From: Anaerolinea sp. | GTDB taxonomy: Bacteria > Chloroflexota > Anaerolineae > Aggregatilineales > UBA2796 | Direction of reading: 5' to 3' | Assembly: GCA_014879835.1 (NCBI GenBank) | Contig: JACSRJ010000345.1 | Location: 1-33,583 of the forward strand | Length of the DNA: 33,583 nt | Shown: positions 25,475 to 32,755 of the stretch, one piece after another | Position numbering within the stretch: position 1 is the first letter of the stretch | How the letters are laid out: every line of letters begins with the position of its first letter | Notes under the pieces: model-generated | The model's input: only the letters and a program-made list of their open reading frames with translations | Database searches by the model: none | What the model was told of the DNA's origin: nothing | Position numbers and translations under genes: made by a program

Positions 25475-25507
25475 CCCGATCAACCCCGAAAGGAGGGGTT
25501 GATCGGG
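25475..25507 (+). terminator. Strong hairpin after the SH3-like gene
   Basis: A perfect 13-bp stem (25475-25487 with 25495-25507) has a 7-base loop and begins 18 bp after the stop codon. No T tract follows, so termination may need Rho or the hairpin may only protect the mRNA end. Confidence 0.5.
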
Positions 25508-25699
25508 CACCTGATGGTTCTGCCACATCCGCTTTCCTGATCCGCTGATATGGCCCGATATCGGGTTGACAATTCCATTACAGCCGCGTACTGCCTTGGC
25601 TTTTTGCCCCACCCCTCGTGTAATCACGCCGTCAAGCGGACGGTAGTTGGGTGAACCTCTATTTCACCCTTCGTCTTCAGATGGGTACCTTCCCCTGAC

Positions 25700-25748
25700 T
25701 TGGCAAAAGCGATGAGCAGACGTACCATTTTCTCTCGATATAGGTACG
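25700..25748 (+). promoter_or_regulatory. Promoter with overlapping inverted repeat before the plsC-like gene
   Basis: TTGGCA (25700-25705), 17-base spacer, TACCAT (25723-25728), start near 25735. CGTACC (25721-25726) and GGTACG (25743-25748) form an inverted repeat across the -10 box and start point, which could be an operator or a leader hairpin. Confidence 0.5.
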
Positions 25749-25764
25749 CTTTTCAGAGTTGGGC

Positions 25765-26784
25765 ATGAGCGATAACGATACCATCACCTTTGGACAAACT
25801 TTGCTGCGCACATGGTCGCGGTTCAATGTGGATGCTTTACTGCGTCTTAACACTGCCGGCGAGAAAAACATCCCCGACAAGGGGCCGCTGCTGATCGCGG
25901 CGAATCACGCTTCTAGCCTTGATGCACCAGTCCTATCCTATTTTTTGCCTCCAACCACATGGTATGTAGGCCCCGGCGATTTTAAGTTGATTTTTCCGAG
26001 TAACCTGATCGTCAAATGGAGTCGTACCATCCGGGTGAAGCGGGCGAACTCGCTGGAACTTGAAGGATTGCGGCGCATGATCGACGTCCTCAAAAAGGGA
26101 GGAATGCTGCTCATCTTCCCCGAAGGTGGCACATGGGAAAAGCCCCTCCATCAGGCCAAAGAAGGGGTTGCCTATCTCTCTATGGTCACCCAAACGCCGA
26201 TTCTGCCTGTAGGCATTGGCGGCGCTTATGGCACATGGTCTGAGGTGTTTCGGCTAAAACGCCCCATGATCAGTGTCAAATTTGGGGAGGTGATTCCCCC
26301 AGTGCCTCAGGTCGCTCATGCCCATCGGAATGCGGTTCTGGAGAATGCCACCCGTGATCTGATGGATCGCATTTACCGCCTGCTGCCCGGCCCCGATCAG
26401 AAACGTTACGACGAACTGGCCCGGCGCCAGTACGACCTTTACACAGAGATCTGGCGGGGGGATGTGCCTCAGATGGTTGATCTGCCGGGACGTACTGCTT
26501 TGGGTGAGCTTATTCAGAAGCCGAACCTGCTCAATCCATTTGTGCGCAATGCAGGTCTGCCCATTGATCCGCTGCGTTTTCACGGACGCCGTTTCCCTGT
26601 GGGTGCCCTGCAATTGGCTGTCAAAAGTCTCAAAAACACACGACAGCCTTCGCTTCAGGAGTATTTGGAGTATCGTCTCGGATCAGACAAAACGACGGCG
26701 ATTCAGTTTGCCCTTGATGCCCTCCAGCAGATTGCCAACACGGAGGGTGTCACGGGTATCAGCCTCAAACCGGTGTGGCGTTAG
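25765..26784 (+). CDS. PlsC-family 1-acyl-glycerol-3-phosphate acyltransferase-like protein
   Basis: 339 residues. The first 210 form the glycerophospholipid acyltransferase fold: NHASSLD (47-53) gives the catalytic HX4D pair His48/Asp53, FPEGG (118-122) is the phosphate-binding motif (FPEGT in most members), and LPVGIGGAYGTW (about 153-164) matches block IV. It would acylate lysophosphatidate or a similar lysolipid at the membrane. The C-terminal 130 residues are not part of the usual PlsC domain (about 240 residues in all) and I do not recognise them. Start at ATG 25765; an in-frame TTG at 25759 is less likely. The next gene starts 12 bp after its stop, so they form an operon. Confidence 0.88.
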   Translation: MSDNDTITFGQTLLRTWSRFNVDALLRLNTAGEKNIPDKGPLLIAANHASSLDAPVLSYFLPPTTWYVGPGDFKLIFPSNLIVKWSRTIRVKRANSLELEGLRRMIDVLKKGGMLLIFPEGGTWEKPLHQAKEGVAYLSMVTQTPILPVGIGGAYGTWSEVFRLKRPMISVKFGEVIPPVPQVAHAHRNAVLENATRDLMDRIYRLLPGPDQKRYDELARRQYDLYTEIWRGDVPQMVDLPGRTALGELIQKPNLLNPFVRNAGLPIDPLRFHGRRFPVGALQLAVKSLKNTRQPSLQEYLEYRLGSDKTTAIQFALDALQQIANTEGVTGISLKPVWR

Positions 26785-26796
26785 GGAGAAGTATCG

Positions 26797-28437
26797 ATGA
26801 GCATCCCACAATTGGCGGTCGTCCTCGATTATCTATCCCTGCTGGTGGCGGAACGCCCCCCCGATCAACCTTTTTTGGTGAAGCAGCTGCAGCAGGCGAT
26901 CCTCTATAAGTTTCCGGGCTTTACTTTTAAAGCCTATGGGCTGCCCAACCTGAAATCCTTTTTAGATGCTGGTGAAAAGGCGGGTTATTTTCGCCTGATG
27001 AATACCGGTGACCCGGACACCATGTATCTTGAAGTGGGGAAAAAGCGCACACAGACCGCCTCGCCGGCCTTCTCCGAAAAGCGGGTACGCGCCGCTTACG
27101 AGGAATTGTTGAGTGCGGAACGGGTTGATCAGGTGATGCAGGCTGTTCGAGGGGTTGATCTAGGCGCGCTTGATCAGTACCTTTTGGAGCAGGAACGAAC
27201 TGCCCCAAGTTATCCGGTACGGGGTAAGTGCCGTCGGCTGCGCACCTTTATAAGTTCGATCCACACGCTCGGTGAGTGGGGCGCCCAACCCACATGGGAG
27301 CCAAGTCGTATCGCGCCTTCTATGCCGTTGGTTACCCCAGTGGGTGAAGCACCCAAAATCGCGGCGACTGTGTGGGCGATCTTGGACGGCAGCGCAGACC
27401 CTGACTCCATACCATCCGCAGCGCTTGACTCCTTTTTCTTTGGGGTGATCAGTTATCTCCGGGAGCGCCTTGCCAGTCTCCGCGCCTTTGATTGGCTGGC
27501 GGCGCTGGACATCCTCAATGATGAGTTTCGGGCCGCCCATCAGCGCCACACAGCAGGCCGCGGCAGGGGGCAAAAAAGCCTTGATGCGGCCGAGATCGCC
27601 CAAACCGCTGCTCGACTACGCCAAGAAGCGCGATTTGTCGCCCGTGAGGATCTACTCCCTGATTGGCTGGCCTACAGCGCCCTTAAAGATAGTGATGGCT
27701 GTTTTCTCTTTCTGAAAGAACGCCCCCGTCTGGTACTGGACGACCAACTACTGGAATGGCTTGATGATCAGATTTATGCTCAGGCGGAAAAGGGTGCGGA
27801 AGATGAGGCGGTGCGCCTGACCCGACACGCGGCTTTGTTAGTTGGAGTCAAGCGGTATGGGGTTGACCGGGCCAAAAAACATGAGGACGATCTAGAGCGA
27901 CTCTCTGATGGACTGGAATCAGGCACAAGGCGTCTCATGCAGGTCACTGAGTATGTACGTGCCCCCAATGGGCTGCGTTATTTCGAGTTTGACCGAACCC
28001 TGCTTCGGGTGGAGGGCGTGGATACGATTCTCCACAATCTCCTTCAACGTGCCGCTAAAGAAGGGTCTGTGCCCCGTTTTCGCCGGGTGAGTGAACGTGC
28101 GCATTTGTGGCATAATCTGGTGGAACTGGGTTGGAAGCAGGGCGCAGAACAGCACCAACTTTACCTCAACACTCCCCACGATGATCGGCAGGTGTTGATC
28201 GAGATGGGGCTGCTCCTGCTGGGGGAGACAGACTCGATCTCTGGACGGCGCGACATCCTTGAGAAGTATCCGGTGATAGTCTGCCGTGAAGGGTTATCCC
28301 TTGCCAACGGTACGGTGGAAATGCTCACCTTACGGGATGCCCCAGATAAGGAGATCAAAACGCACTATGAAGCGGCCCGTTTGATCGAGCGGGCGATCAG
28401 TATTGGTATTGATCGTGCCCTCTCTGAGTTAAAATGA
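26797..28437 (+). CDS. Large protein with LOTUS/OST-HTH-like N-terminal domain
   Basis: 546 residues, soluble. Residues about 5-80 fit the winged-helix LOTUS (OST-HTH) pattern: a first helix (VVLDYLSLLVAER), then LVKQLQQAILYKFPGFTFK, the diagnostic YGLPNLKSFLD (47-57) and a final strand GYFRLM. LOTUS domains bind RNA, including G-rich RNA, and in bacteria usually accompany a NYN nuclease; no NYN domain is apparent here. The remaining 460 residues are mainly helical with charged stretches (for example EKGAEDEAVRLTRHA and KKHEDDLERLSDGLES) and match no family I know. Start at ATG 26797 with GGAG 8 bases upstream, 12 bp after the plsC-like gene. The LOTUS call is from pattern reading only. Confidence 0.62.
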   Translation: MSIPQLAVVLDYLSLLVAERPPDQPFLVKQLQQAILYKFPGFTFKAYGLPNLKSFLDAGEKAGYFRLMNTGDPDTMYLEVGKKRTQTASPAFSEKRVRAAYEELLSAERVDQVMQAVRGVDLGALDQYLLEQERTAPSYPVRGKCRRLRTFISSIHTLGEWGAQPTWEPSRIAPSMPLVTPVGEAPKIAATVWAILDGSADPDSIPSAALDSFFFGVISYLRERLASLRAFDWLAALDILNDEFRAAHQRHTAGRGRGQKSLDAAEIAQTAARLRQEARFVAREDLLPDWLAYSALKDSDGCFLFLKERPRLVLDDQLLEWLDDQIYAQAEKGAEDEAVRLTRHAALLVGVKRYGVDRAKKHEDDLERLSDGLESGTRRLMQVTEYVRAPNGLRYFEFDRTLLRVEGVDTILHNLLQRAAKEGSVPRFRRVSERAHLWHNLVELGWKQGAEQHQLYLNTPHDDRQVLIEMGLLLLGETDSISGRRDILEKYPVIVCREGLSLANGTVEMLTLRDAPDKEIKTHYEAARLIERAISIGIDRALSELK

Positions 28438-28460
28438 GCCAAAAATCGAGTGATTAAACC

Positions 28461-29621
28461 ATGAAACCACGTGCTGAGATACTCCGGATCGCGGATGAAC
28501 TTGCAGTGAAGTTCGCCGAACGTGCAGCTCAACATGATGCTGAGGGCACCTTCCCGTATGAAAATTATCAGGACATTCGGGAATCCGGTTATCCGCTGCT
28601 GCCCGTACCAGAGCGGTATGGCGGTTGGGGTGGACGTCTGCTTGATGCGGTCATGGCGCAGGAACGCTTAGGGCGGGGTGATGGCAGTACCGCACTGGCC
28701 GTGGCCATGCACATCCAGACCATAGGTATGGCTGTGGATAAAGGCGAATGGGACGAGTCCATTCTGGCTGAAGTGTGCCAGCACATCCGCGAGCGGGGTG
28801 CACTTCTCAACTCGTGTGCCACAGAACCGGAACTGGGCAGCCCCAGCAGAGGGGGTAGACCAAAAACCAGCGCGAGTCCTCACCCGGAAGGTTGGATCAT
28901 CAACGGGCGTAAGACCTTCGCTTCCATGTCCCCAGTGCTGGATTATTTTGTGGTTCCGGCTGCGCTTGAAGGTCAGGACAGCGTCGGCCGTTTTTTGATC
29001 CCACGTGGGAAAGGCATCGAAATCGCGGAGACATGGGATTCTTTGGGGATGCGCAGCACGGGCAGTCATGATCTGATCATAAAAGAAGTCTTTGTGCCCC
29101 ATCGACTGCTGGTGGGGATTACCTCGGCTCAACCTTCCGACGCCCATAAAGCTGCTTTTAACCCGTGGTTCACCTTATGCCTGTGCGGGGTTTATCTAGG
29201 AATTGCGGCGGCAGCCCATCAGGTAGCCCTTCAGTACGCCCAAGATCGAGTGCCCACGGCCCTCGGCAAACCTATCGCAGCGCTAGAGAGCATTCAGCGT
29301 CGGATCGGGGAGAATGAATATGATCTCCAAGCGGCAAGAGCGATCCTTTACAACGCTGCTGCTGCATGGGATGATCATCCCGAAACGCGGGACACGATTG
29401 GCCCGACTCTGATCGTGAGCAAAGTATTCTGTATGAACGCGGCAGTGCGCGTGGTTGATGGGGCCATGCGGGTCGCAGGTGGTGCGTCCATGACTCACGA
29501 ACTGCCCTTGGAGCGTTATTACCGGGATGTGCGGGCCGGTTTGTACCATCCACCCTCCGATGAGAGCGCGCTGCCTTTGTTAGGACGCCTCGCGCTTCGT
29601 CAAGCAGGGTACACTGGTTAA
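28461..29621 (+). CDS. Acyl-CoA dehydrogenase-fold flavoprotein (possibly DszC-like monooxygenase)
   Basis: 386 residues, the size of acyl-CoA dehydrogenases, with their domain order: helical N-domain (1-110), beta-domain with CATEPELGSPSRGG (119-132) and INGRKTF (147-153) for flavin binding, TWDSLGMRSTGSHDL (191-205), then the helical C-domain. The catalytic Glu region found in many dehydrogenases (YEGT) is replaced here by AGLYHPPSDES (about 365-375). A similar layout occurs in flavin monooxygenases such as DszC, so either alpha,beta-desaturation or flavin-dependent oxygenation is possible. It starts 23 bp after the LOTUS-like gene with a poor ribosome site; the hydrolase-like gene follows 80 bp later. 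Confidence 0.86.
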   Translation: MKPRAEILRIADELAVKFAERAAQHDAEGTFPYENYQDIRESGYPLLPVPERYGGWGGRLLDAVMAQERLGRGDGSTALAVAMHIQTIGMAVDKGEWDESILAEVCQHIRERGALLNSCATEPELGSPSRGGRPKTSASPHPEGWIINGRKTFASMSPVLDYFVVPAALEGQDSVGRFLIPRGKGIEIAETWDSLGMRSTGSHDLIIKEVFVPHRLLVGITSAQPSDAHKAAFNPWFTLCLCGVYLGIAAAAHQVALQYAQDRVPTALGKPIAALESIQRRIGENEYDLQAARAILYNAAAAWDDHPETRDTIGPTLIVSKVFCMNAAVRVVDGAMRVAGGASMTHELPLERYYRDVRAGLYHPPSDESALPLLGRLALRQAGYTG

Positions 29622-29701
29622 CAACCGGGGCGGTGGTCATTCCTCCAATGCCCCTAGAAATTTGAAACCGTGCGGGGACCGAAAGATCGGAAAAGAGGCA
29701 C

Positions 29702-30631
29702 ATGCATCTCTCGAACTATACGGAAACACTCCGTCAGGCAGTGACACAGGTTCTAGGCGCGCCGCCTGATGAGGCCCCTCTAGAAGCTGAAATTCTAGGC
29801 GTGGTGGAACAGGATGGTTACCGCCGCGAGCATGTGCGTTATCAGGTCAGTCTTGACGATTGGGCTTATGCTTACCTACTTCTACCACCTCCCAACGGCA
29901 AGCCCCTGCCTCTGGTTTATGCCCATCACCGCCATAATAATAACCACCAATCCGGTAAAAGTGAGTTCTGGAAAGGACTCAGTGATGATCCCGGTCTAGA
30001 ACTGGTTCAACGCGGTTACGCCGTGTTTGCCCCAGATGCCATTGGGTTTGGCGAACGCCGCGCCCCAGAGAGCAACGGTGAGGAATACGACCGCGAATAC
30101 AACTTTCATCTGCTGGCGCAGCGGCTTTTGCGTGGTGAAACCCTTCTGCGCAAAGTGATCTGGGATGTGAGCCGGGGCATTGACTACGCGCTCACTCGTC
30201 CTGAGCTTGACCCCAATCGAATCGCCTTTATGGGTCACGGTTATGGGGGCAGAATGGCGATCTGGGCGATGGCCCTTGATCCTCGGATTCGGGTTGGGGT
30301 GGCGCATTGCGGTATTGCCAATTACCGAGATACACTGCGGCGAGGGGCGTGGTTTCAGCCCGAATTCGTAGTGCCTCGTCTGCTTCAGGTGGCAGATATG
30401 CATCATATTATGACTCTGATCGCGCCTCGCCCTTTTTTGCTTTCTACCACCACCGCAGATATGAACCAGTATGGAACCAATGAGGTTTACCGTCGGGCTT
30501 TGCCCGCCTATGAGCATTTTGGTGCCGCGCACCGGTTATCTTTTTACGTCTTTGAGGAAGATGATCCTACCGGGCGTGAACCTCGTGCTAAGGCGCTTGA
30601 TTGGTTAAGCAGTTGGCTCAAAACCTATTGA
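29702..30631 (+). CDS. Alpha/beta hydrolase-fold protein lacking the catalytic nucleophile
   Basis: 309 residues with the dienelactone hydrolase/acetyl-esterase-like fold: LVYAHHRHNNNHQSGKSE (71-88; family oxyanion and lid region), RGYAVFAPDAIGFGERR (104-120), DYALTRPELDPNRIAFMG, the elbow GHGYGG (178-183), and APRPFLLSTTTADMN (241-255). The nucleophile position (Ser or Cys in GHSYGG) is Gly180, codon GGT. The C-terminal His usually found in a G-x-H-x-F context is absent; the matching stretch is FEEDDPTGRE (284-293). Two of three triad residues are thus missing, so it is probably a pseudo-hydrolase. No signal peptide. Same direction as the flavoprotein gene and probably cotranscribed. Confidence 0.85.
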   Translation: MHLSNYTETLRQAVTQVLGAPPDEAPLEAEILGVVEQDGYRREHVRYQVSLDDWAYAYLLLPPPNGKPLPLVYAHHRHNNNHQSGKSEFWKGLSDDPGLELVQRGYAVFAPDAIGFGERRAPESNGEEYDREYNFHLLAQRLLRGETLLRKVIWDVSRGIDYALTRPELDPNRIAFMGHGYGGRMAIWAMALDPRIRVGVAHCGIANYRDTLRRGAWFQPEFVVPRLLQVADMHHIMTLIAPRPFLLSTTTADMNQYGTNEVYRRALPAYEHFGAAHRLSFYVFEEDDPTGREPRAKALDWLSSWLKTY

Positions 30632-31005
30632 CCTCCGGGTAATTTTCAAACACCCTGACAGGATAGTGTTTGAAAACTCGCCCTTCGATGATCGACCTCA
30701 TCCCCTTTGCGACCGCTTCGCGGTGCCCGACTTCAGCTTGGAGAAGGGGGACAAGACTCTTGAGGGGGCTTCCCCCTCAAAATACGCTTTTGATAAATAG
30801 GGGGCAAATAGGTTCAATCTACATGAATCCCCCCTTTCAAACGATCTCTCAGTCTAAACCAGTACTGCTTCGCGCCCTAACCCATGCGATTGCCAGCGTT
30901 GGGCGATACGCCTTCACCCCCTAATTCCGTCCATTGAGTTGCGTTGGAATATCATCAACCCCTAGAATTTAGAATTAGCTAACAAAATAAGAGAACACAC
31001 ACAGT
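30632..31005. other. Intergenic region before the DUF2652-like gene
   Basis: This 374-bp gap holds dispersed element copy 2 (30681-30800). Then comes sequence with no recognisable gene, and an A/T-rich stretch with a weak promoter candidate (TTGCGT 30939-30944, 18 bases, TAGAAT 30963-30968) before ATG 31006. Confidence 0.55.
30681..30800. repeat. Dispersed palindromic extragenic element, copy 2
   Basis: Block order: CCTTCGATGATCGACCTCAT, CGCTTCGCGGTG, GGAGAAGGGGG, a perfect 9-bp hairpin TTGAGGGGG/CCCCCTCAA (30760-30768 with 30772-30780), and TTTTGATAAATA. The second half matches 2992-3103; the first half matches the window end. Confidence 0.78.
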
Positions 31006-31740
31006 ATGTCGATTCAGGTCAAACAAGCAGCATTGGTCTTTGCGGACATCAGCGGCTATACCCGATTTACCAAGTATCATGCAATGGCTTTGCTGCACGC
31101 CGAACAAATCATCTCCGATCTGCTCGAAGCGGTGATTGATTCCTCTGCGCATCCCCTCAAGGTGAACAAAATCGAGGGAGATGCGGTTTTGTTCTACGCC
31201 GAATCGCAGGGTGATCCGAGTGCACTTTGCCATGATGTGCTTTCCCAGACCGCCCGTCTTTTTGAGGCTTTTAAGGGACAAATGGACAAAACCCTAAAGG
31301 ACCCAGTATGTTGGTGCAGTGCCTGCCAGCAAGCTGGTGAACTGCGGCTGAAAGTACTGCTTCACTTTGGGGAAGTGGCCATCAAACAGGTCAAGACTTT
31401 TGAGGAACTGGCTGGCGAGTCTGTGATCACGATCTTTCGACTGACCAAAAACAGCATCCCCGCCAATGAGTACATCTTGCTCACGGAAGATTTTCAGCGG
31501 TTTTCTGGGAATCTACCCGCAATGCGTTCCGAATCGCGTACCGAACAATGTGAAGGCATCGGTAAAGTGAAGGTGACCGTTTTGTACCCTGACCCATTGC
31601 AGACTGCGCTTGAAGCGCCCCCTAAGATCCCAATGGGGAAGCGTTTTTGGCAGTATCTCCGGGTGAACGGGCACGCGATCCTGCGCATTTTTCGCGTTCG
31701 CCCCCAACAAGAGCATCATCACTTACCACGCAGTAAGTGA
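31006..31740 (+). CDS. DUF2652-like protein with class III cyclase-like fold
   Basis: 244 residues. The N-terminal part resembles a class III nucleotide cyclase: LVFADISGYTRF (10-21) and KIEGDAVLFY (55-64) hold the two Asp positions that bind metal in true cyclases (D14 and D59). GESVITIFRLTKNSIP sits where cyclases have GxxVNxAARL; Arg is kept but the Asn that stabilises the transition state is not. A Cys cluster, CWCSACQQ (about 102-109), precedes the strand LKVLLHFGEVAI. The C-terminal tail (about 205-244) is basic. Proteins of this type are often labelled DUF2652; whether they make cyclic nucleotides is not known to me. Convergent with the small HEAT gene (14 bp). Confidence 0.78.
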   Translation: MSIQVKQAALVFADISGYTRFTKYHAMALLHAEQIISDLLEAVIDSSAHPLKVNKIEGDAVLFYAESQGDPSALCHDVLSQTARLFEAFKGQMDKTLKDPVCWCSACQQAGELRLKVLLHFGEVAIKQVKTFEELAGESVITIFRLTKNSIPANEYILLTEDFQRFSGNLPAMRSESRTEQCEGIGKVKVTVLYPDPLQTALEAPPKIPMGKRFWQYLRVNGHAILRIFRVRPQQEHHHLPRSK

Positions 31741-31754
31741 GCATAGCAGGGGTC

Positions 31755-32048
31755 TTAACGATTCTTCTTATCCTTAGCCTTGGTCAGGATCTCGGCTGCT
31801 TTGCGTCGTTCCTCCTCCGATGCTCCTTCATTGGCGGAGGCGCGGCGTTCAAGGTTGAAGTAGATCGACTTACCCGCCACTTGGGCCAAACGGCGCGTCT
31901 CCAGATCGGGGTCAAGTGCGAAGATCACCGCCAATGGGCCCAGTGCCGCAGGATCGCCCAATACTTCTAACTGGCGGATGGCCTCGCGTCGACGAGATAG
32001 ATCGGGGTCCCGAAGGCGCTGAATCCAGATGTCAATCACTTCAGGCAT
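31755..32048 (-). CDS. Small HEAT-repeat protein B
   Basis: 97 residues with two HEAT-like units (RLRDPDLSRRREAIRQLEVLG and the following helix pair through DPDLETRRLAQVAGKSIYF), then a charged tail rich in Lys/Glu. It matches the N-terminal part of the upstream neighbour position by position, so the two are paralogues. Start at ATG 32048, which overlaps the last eight bases of that gene (ATGCCTGA), implying translational coupling. No enzyme residues; presumably a protein-binding adaptor. Confidence 0.8.
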   Translation of the reverse strand: MPEVIDIWIQRLRDPDLSRRREAIRQLEVLGDPAALGPLAVIFALDPDLETRRLAQVAGKSIYFNLERRASANEGASEEERRKAAEILTKAKDKKNR

Positions 32049-32532
32049 TGTGCATCCCTTCAAAAAAATCAGAGGAAAGCCCAGCATCCAATAATTCCCA
32101 TGGATCAAGACTGCTCTTGCGGCTAATTTCTGGGGGTGGAGAAACAGGTAGAGGCGACGGCGGCGGTAGTTCGCGCTGATCATTCATTGAACTTCGCACC
32201 GCATCACGTAACTCATGCTGCATCATTTGGTTTTGCATAGCCTCATAAGTGCGGTGATCCTTGTCGATGAGGCTGTTTAGGAAGGCTTCTTCGACTGCAC
32301 GTGGAGCGTTCGCGTCCGCCTGAGGACGATTTTGCTGCTTGAGCGCGGCAAAAACGATCCGTCCTGCCCATTGGGCAATCTGACGCACGCCCGGTTCCGG
32401 ATCGTTCTTAAAAACCCATTCGATGTCGCGGATGGCACGGGTTTCTTCCACCATCGCCAAAATACGCAGCGCTTCTACCCGTACCCACTGATCAGGATCG
32501 CGCAGTTTTGCCTGAAGTTCCTCGAACCGCAC
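32041..32532 (-). CDS. Small HEAT-repeat protein A
   Basis: 163 residues. Residues 1-65 form a HEAT pair (LRDPDQWVRVEALRILAM, then FKNDPEPGVRQIAQWAGRIVF), followed by a charged helical region, a Pro-rich stretch (PPPSPLPVSPPPE) and a short helical end. I chose GTG 32532 because AGGAGG lies 8 bases upstream; longer in-frame starts would lie over the promoter. First gene of a two-gene operon with its paralogue B. Confidence 0.8.
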   Translation of the reverse strand: MRFEELQAKLRDPDQWVRVEALRILAMVEETRAIRDIEWVFKNDPEPGVRQIAQWAGRIVFAALKQQNRPQADANAPRAVEEAFLNSLIDKDHRTYEAMQNQMMQHELRDAVRSSMNDQRELPPPSPLPVSPPPEISRKSSLDPWELLDAGLSSDFFEGMHNA

Positions 32533-32580
32533 CGGGTGTCCTCCTCTGATACTTTGAGCAGTGCCCACATCGTATTTTGG

Positions 32581-32610
32581 ATTATAGGCGGATAAAGAAT
32601 ATGAGGACAA
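32581..32610 (-). promoter_or_regulatory. Promoter of the two-HEAT operon
   Basis: On the minus strand TTGTCC (32610-32605), 18-base spacer, perfect TATAAT (32586-32581). Start expected near 32574, leader about 42 bases to GTG 32532. Confidence 0.72.
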
Positions 32611-32675
32611 CCCATCTTGATCAATCCACGCCACAACAAATTGTAGGAATTGTGCACTTGCCTTCATCTCCCTAG

Positions 32676-32709
32676 CCCCCTTCTCCCGTCCGCGGGCGGG
32701 AGAAGGGGG
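32676..32709. repeat. Perfect 13-bp extragenic hairpin
   Basis: Stem 32676-32688 with 32697-32709, 8-base loop; arms CCCCCTTCTCCCG/CGGGAGAAGGGGG. The preceding TCTCCCTAG and the arm sequence resemble the ends of the element at 15511-15703. It lies 47 bp downstream of the lipoprotein gene; no T tract on the minus strand. Confidence 0.7.
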
Positions 32710-32755
32710 AAAAGAAGTACAATCTGCACAAATCCCACCCTTGTCGAAGGGTCTT

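Larger units (their letters stand above)
25458..25764. other. Intergenic region before the plsC-like gene
   Basis: This 307-bp gap contains the 25475-25507 hairpin; a perfect palindrome CCCGATATCGGG (25554-25565) abutting TTGACA (25566-25571) without a good -10; and a better promoter with an inverted repeat near the plsC-like start. No coding sequence that I would support. Confidence 0.55.

Noticed and set aside
25566-25571. Perfect TTGACA as the main plsC promoter
   Set aside because: The -10 position reads TACTGC or worse; the 25700-25728 promoter is closer and better.
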